Positions 20,601 to 26,129 of a stretch of 26,129 bases of DNA are shown piece by piece. The stretch's first letter is position 1; every line of letters starts with the position of its first letter. The notes under the pieces were generated by a model that searched no databases, was not told the origin of the DNA, and saw only the letters and a program-made list of their open reading frames with translations. Position numbers and translations under genes: made by a program. The stretch is from Zopfochytrium polystomum (taxonomy: Eukaryota; Chytridiomycota; Chytridiomycetes; Chytridiales; Chytridiaceae). The stretch is taken from the NCBI GenBank assembly GCA_025765615.1, contig JAIVFJ010000544.1, forward strand, positions 1 to 26,129. The letters run 5' to 3'.

Positions 20601-23600
20601 TTTTCACGTACGGCTACGAATATCTTGGCTGCTCTCCGCGTCTCGTTATCACTCCTTTGACCGACCGCTGCTATCTAACCCTCACGGGTGCCCTTCAGCT
20701 TAACCTCGGCGGCTCCCCCGTCGGTCCGGCCGGAACTGGCAAAACGGAGACAGTAAAGGACCTGGCCAAGGCGCTTGCCAAGCAGTGCGTTGTCTTCAAC
20801 TGTTCTGACGGTCTCGACTACAAGATGATGGGCAAGATGTTTGCGGGGTTGGCACAGTCTGGCGCGTGGTGCTGCTTCGACGAGTTTAATCGGATTGACA
20901 TTGAGGTCCTGTCTGTGATTGCCCAGCAGCTGCTCACGATTAAAGCTGCCAAAGATGTTAAAGCGATCAAGTTCATGTTTGAGGGAAGGGAGATTCGTCT
21001 GATTGACACCTGCGCTGCGTTTATCACAATGAATCCGGGATACGCTGGGAGAACTGAGCTCCCTGACAACCTGAAGGCCCTCTTCCGACCAATCGCGATG
21101 ATGATCCCAGGTAGGAAAGAAATGTGCCAAATAATTCTTAGCATCTAATATCCGAAAGACTATGGATTGATTGCTGAAATCATGCTCTTTTCGGAGGGTT
21201 TCGAGGACGCAAAAACATTCGCCGGGAAAGTCGTCAACCTTTACAAGCTGTGTTCAGAACAGCTTTCTCAGCAAGATCACTACGACTTCGGAATGCGGGC
21301 AGTGAAATCTGTATTGGTTATGGCAGGCGCACTAAAACGTGCCAGCCCTGAGCTGGCCGAGGAGGTCGTGCTCATTCGATCACTGCGGGACTCGAATTTG
21401 CCAAAGTTCTTAGCCGAGGATATTGGCCTTTTCCGCGGCATCCTCCAGGATCTGTTCCCTGGCGTAGTCGTTGTAGAGAAGGACTTCGGCCTCCTGACGA
21501 ACGCTATTCACGACGTCATGAAGGAGCGCAACCTCGAGATTGTCGAGAGCTTTACCACGCGAGTATGCCAGTTGTATGAGACGATGAGGATCCGTCACGG
21601 CGTTATGCTTGTGGGCCCAACCGGGGGCGGAAAAACAACATGCTACGAAGTGCTACGGGATGCATGTACGAAAGTGAAAGAAAAACACCCTTCAAACCCA
21701 GATTTCCAGAAAATCAAAACCTGGGTACTCAATCCGAAGGTAGAATGGAGCTGTGTTTTGATTTGGTTTAACTCGTCCAACTTTAGTGTGTTGCGATGAC
21801 AGAGCTTTACGGAGAATTCAACTTGGCCACAATGGAGTGGAAAGATGGTCTCATTGGTTGCATTTTCCGAGCTCAGGTTGCAGACGACACTCCAGACGAC
21901 AAGTGGACTGTTCTGGATGGCCCAGTTGATGCGCTGTGGATTGAAAACATGAACACTGTGCTCGACGACAACAAATTGCTGACTCTGATCAACGGCGAGC
22001 GGATAAAAATGAATAATACTATGCACATGCTATTCGAAGTTGCGGACCTCGCTGTGGCATCTCCTGCAACTGTAAGTCGTTGTGGAATGGTGTTTATGGA
22101 CCCTGCCAGCCTCGGATGGTCTCCATATGTCCAATCTTGGTCGAGAAAGCTTCCAGACTACGTCTCAACCGAACTCAAGGAGTATCTTAAGCTGCAAATC
22201 AAGACGTATGTTCCGGCCGGACTTGCTTATATTCGAAAACTGGGACGCGAGTTTATTCGATCAGTTGATTTCAATATTGTTGTCTCCTTATGCAATCTTC
22301 TTAGCACCTTTCTCAACAGAAAGGGAGAGATTGACTTCAATGCCGAGTTCTCGGACCTTCGTCTCATGTTTAGCCACGTATTCGTATTCTGCTATGTCTG
22401 GGCTCTTGGAGGCAATCTCGCAGATGGAGCGCACGACTTTTTCGATAGCTTCCTGCGGGAGTTGCTAGATAGTACACCAATGCAAGACTTGCAGCTTCCC
22501 TCATCACAAAATGTCTTTTGTTACTACGTGGATCTGAAGCACAAGACGTTCAGCCTTTGGGATGACATCGTTCCTCACTTCTCCTACTCGGCCGATATTC
22601 CGTTTTTCCAGATGATCGTGCCAACGCCCGACACCGTTAAATACTCGTTCCTCCTTGATGAGTTGTTGAAAAACGGTTACCGAACCTTATTCATCGGAAA
22701 TTCCGGTGTCGGCAAGTCAGTCATTGTCCAAGACCTTCTGAACCGAATAAGCAAGCCTCGTGGCTACGTGCCCGTCACGCTTAACTTCTCCGCTCAGACC
22801 AACAGTGCCCAGACCCAGCAAATGATGGAGTTGAAGCTCGAAAAGAAAAGGAAAAACATTCTTGGTGCGCCAACAGGCTCGACCAAGATCGTGCTGTTTG
22901 TCGATGACCTGAATATGCCAAAGCTGGACACGTATGGGTCGCAACCGCCTATTGAGCTGATACGTCAATACATTGATTTTGGCGGGTTTTACGACAGAGA
23001 AAAGCTCACTTGGAAAGCCGTGCAGGACATTGAGCTCGTAGCATGCTGTGCACCGCCTGGCGGAGGCCGAAACAATGTCACCCCTCGCTTTATCCGCCAC
23101 TTCAACCTGCTGAGCATTCCCGTGCCGTCAGAAATCTCGCTGGCAAAAATATTCCGCTCCATAATGGATGGCTTCCTCAAGCCTTTTACCAGCGAGGTTC
23201 GACAGACCAGCGACGCCATTCTGAACAGCGCAATCGAGATATATCGAAGCATGTGCAATGAACTACTCCCGACCCCTGCAAAATCCCACTATACTTTCAA
23301 CCTGCGTGATTTGTCCAAAGTTATTCAAGGCATCTTACAAGTTCGCCCGCCTGCTGTGCAAACCCGTAGTGACATCGCTCGAACGTTCATTCACGAAGCA
23401 TCCAGAATATTCCACGATCGACTGATCGACGACTCGGATCGCCAATACTTCAATAAGTTGCTCTCCGATCTGGTTGAAAAGAACTTTGGCGTCTCTATCC
23501 CGAAGGATACGTTGTCCGAAAAGCCAATCCTGTTTGGGGACTTTATCAAGCGTGGGGTCCCTCAAGAAGACCGGCAGTACGTGGAACTAGCTGACATGAA

Positions 23601-26129
23601 GGTCCTCACAACGGTTTTGGAGGAATATTTGGAAGAATACAATGTGACCATGAGCAAGGAAGTGCGACTCATTTTCTTCATGGATGCAAAGCAGCATATA
23701 TCAAGGATATTAAGAATCATTCGACAACCCCGCGGGAATGCCTTGCTTATCGGAGTCGGTGGAACTGGAAAGCAGTCTCTAACGCGCCTCGCTTGCCATA
23801 TATCCGACTACCAGTGCATCCAAATCGAGTTGACGCGTACCTATGGACAAACAGAATAGCGCGAAGACTTGAAGAAGCTTTACCGAGTTGCCGGAGTTGA
23901 GGGCAAGAATACAGTGTTCCTGCTCACTGACACTCAGATCAAGCAGGAAACATTTTTGGAGGATATCAACAGCATTCTCAACTCTGGTGATGTACCAAAC
24001 CTTTTCGAGACTGACGAAAGAGAAAAAATGCTTGGCGATGTTAGACCGATCGCCAGAGAGAAAGGACTTCCCGAGGACCGCGACTCCGTCTACCAATTTT
24101 TCATCAACAGGGTGCGGGACAATCTTCACATTGTTCTCGCAACCAGCCCTGTTGGCGATACATTCAGGAACCGATGCCGAATGTTCCCCTCTCTTGTCAA
24201 CTGCTCCACTCTCGATTGGTTCGACGAGTGGCCTCGAGAGGCTCTGCTGTCTGTCTCGAGGCGGTTCTTTGAGTTTGTCGACTTCGGTGGGGACGAGATG
24301 CGAGAGAAGATTGCGCAAATGTGCGTCGAAATCCACTCGTCCGTCGGTCGCATGGCGACCCGGTTCTATGCGGAATTGCGTCGCCGTTATTACACTACGC
24401 CAACGTCCTACCTCGAGCTCATTAATCTTTACACGTCCATGCTCCAAGAGAAGAGAAAAGAGCTCGGATCTGCACGTGACAGGCTTCGAAACGGTCTGAA
24501 CAAGCTTGCTGAGACGAACGAGCTCGTGGCCAATATGCAGATTGAGCTGGAGCAACTCGGGCCGGAATTGAAGCAGCGCGCGGCGGACGTTGAAATACTC
24601 ATGGTGAAGATCGCCAAGGATCAGGAAATGGCCGACAGTGTGAGAAAAGTGGTTTCCGACGAGGAGGCGACTGTGCGCGAAAAAGCCACCGCTACGGAGG
24701 CGATTGCCACAGAAGCTCAAAAAGATCTAGATCAAGCGCTGCCCGCCTTGAATGCCGCGTACAAGGCCTTGGATGCGCTCGATAAGAAAGACATTGCTGA
24801 ACTCAAGTTTTCACCAAGCCTCCCGATCTCGTGTTGATGGTCATGGAGGCAATCTGCATTCTTTTCAAGGTCAAACCAGACTGGGAAAACAGCAAGAAAA
24901 TACTTTCAGACCCGCAACTGATGAAAAGATGACGGACTATGATAAGGATAACATTTCCAGAGGCGTTGTCAAAGAAGTTGAGAAAGTACACCGAGAACCC
25001 AAACTTCAACGCCGAGGCAGTGGAGAAGGTTGTCCAAAGCCTGCAAGTCGATGTGCATGTGGGTCATCGCCATGGAGATTTTATTCTCGTGTTTTCAAAG
25101 AGGTCCTCCCGAAAAAGCGGCGATTGGAGGAAGCGCAGTCAACACTCGAAAGCACGCGACAGAAACTCGCCGAAAAGACAGCAGCTCTACAAGAAGTGGA
25201 GTCTCAGCTTGACAAGCTGAAGCAAAAATACGAAACGTCAATCAAGAGCAAAAAAGTACTTGCCGAAAAAATGGAAGAAACCACCCGGCGTCTGGCCCGC
25301 GCTAGCAAATTGACTTTGGCTCTTGCCGATGAGCAGATCAGATGGACTGAGTCCGTCGACAGCCTGAACCAGCGGATCGACTCACTCGTCGGCAATATTT
25401 TCCTCTGTTCCGCGTGCGTAGCCTACACTGGTGCATTCACATCAACCTACAGGCAGGACCTCGTTATTCAATGGATACGCAGCTGCCAGGAAATCGGCAT
25501 CCCCATCTCTGAAAATCTCAGCTTGGTCGAAAATCTCGCTGATCCTGCAGTCGTTCGCGACTGGAACATTCAAGGCCTTCCAGCCGACCAGCTGTCGATT
25601 GAAAATGGCATCCTCGTCACACGCGGGAGGAGGTGGCCTCTCATGATTGATCCACAAGGCCAGGCAAACAGATGGATAAGGGCTATGGAGGGCCCTTCCC
25701 TCAAAGTCATCAAGTTCACAGAGGCAAAATTCCTGCGCTCCCTTGAAAATGCTATTCGGACGGGACAGTCGGTTCTGTTGGAAGACGTAGGCGAGCAGCT
25801 GGATCCCGCTATCGAGCCCCTCTTGCTGAAGCAGACGGTTCGCCAAGGAGGCCGCTTGCTGATGAAGCTGGGTGACTCTTTGGTCGAATACGACAGAAAT
25901 TTCAAGCTCTTCATTACGACAAAGCTTCCCAATCCGCACTACCTGCCGGAAGTTTGCATCAAGGTCACAATTATAAACTTCACTGTCACGAAAACTGGCC
26001 TCGAGGGCCAGTTACTCGCAGACGTCGTCAAGAGAGCGACCGGAGCTGGAGGAACAACGGAATTCTCTCATCGTCAATATCGCCAACGACAAGAAGCAGT
26101 TGAAGGATATAGAAGAGAAATTTTGAAGC
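14651..26129 (+). CDS. DNAH6: Axonemal inner-arm dynein heavy chain, DNAH6 type (3' end outside window)
   Basis: Exons: 14651 to about 15226, about 15318-16208, 16263-18384, 18466-19018, 19078-21110, 21159-21739, and 21787 to the edge. Only the exon 1/2 junction is uncertain. The first roughly 430 residues are disordered. Then come the DNAH6-type N-terminal region ([33 protein letters not shown]), the linker ([41 protein letters not shown]), AAA1 (GPAGTGKT at 20723, CFDEFNR), AAA2 (GPTGGGKT at 21613), AAA3 (GNSGVGKS at 22696, FVDDLNMP), AAA4 (GVGGTGKQS at 23752), coiled coil 1 (about 24420-24800), the microtubule-binding domain (about 24805-25090), coiled coil 2 and AAA5 ([18 protein letters not shown]). 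It is a motor that slides outer doublet microtubules in cilia. A TAG at 23857 and seven frame breaks after 24807 interrupt the reading. Exons 3 and 4 carry low-complexity insertions. Identity as a dynein is certain; the DNAH6 subtype rests on the N-terminal and linker matches. Confidence 0.95.

Noticed and set aside
23857..23859. Reassigned TAG codon (alternative genetic code)
   Set aside because: TAG is the natural stop of the kinase, TAA of LSM6, and TGA of NAA25 and TELO2. No other in-frame stop occurs within conserved coding sequence in these genes.
23779..24720. Minus-strand 313-codon ORF
   Set aside because: It is antisense to the AAA4 and stalk exon of the dynein, whose plus-strand frame matches the family residue by residue.

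Overview
This is nuclear DNA from a flagellated eukaryote, probably a protist or an early-diverging opisthokont-type lineage; I cannot name the taxon. Genes are split by many short GT-AG introns, mostly 42-81 nt and often with a CTAAC/CTAAT-like branch point. One gene is a ciliary dynein heavy chain, and another is a Hippo-type kinase with a C-terminal SARAH helix. Stops in use are TAG (kinase), TAA (LSM6) and TGA (NAA25, TELO2), so the standard genetic code applies. By eye, base composition is mosaic: GC-rich around the kinase and dynein, AT-richer across NAA25 and TELO2.

Layout. (1) 1-2185: a possible minus-strand gene for a disordered protein (about 380-1335), then an AT-richer stretch with nothing firm. 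(2) 2186-4598, minus: complete seven-exon Hippo/MST kinase. (3) 4764-5473, minus: part of a gene resembling a glycogen-targeting PP1 regulatory subunit (PP1-docking-like motif plus the first half of a CBM21 domain), with a broken frame and a cut-off domain. (4) 6012-9561, plus: NAA25, the auxiliary subunit of the NatB N-terminal acetyltransferase, 21 exons. (5) 9821-12842, minus: TELO2/TEL2, the scaffold that stabilises PIKK kinases, 14 exons, converging on NAA25. (6) 13458-13865, minus: LSM6, four exons. (7) 14651 to the right edge, plus: an inner-arm axonemal dynein heavy chain of the DNAH6 type, seven exons so far, running off the window within AAA5 or just beyond.

The genes do not form one pathway. 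Most are conserved housekeeping genes, and the dynein adds motility. I found no mobile element, CRISPR array, RNA gene or clearly new system.

The most notable feature is coding damage. The dynein is clean for about 8 kb. It then has an in-frame TAG in AAA4, five frame changes inside the microtubule-binding domain, and two mutually compensating ones in the last 100 bases. TELO2 needs one base added near an A7 run, and the CBM21 gene has a break of its own. Conserved protein sequence continues on both sides of each dynein break. Several breaks sit in homopolymers or short tandem repeats, and most are close to the window end. This looks more like poor base calling near a contig end than old decay, but a recent pseudogene is possible.
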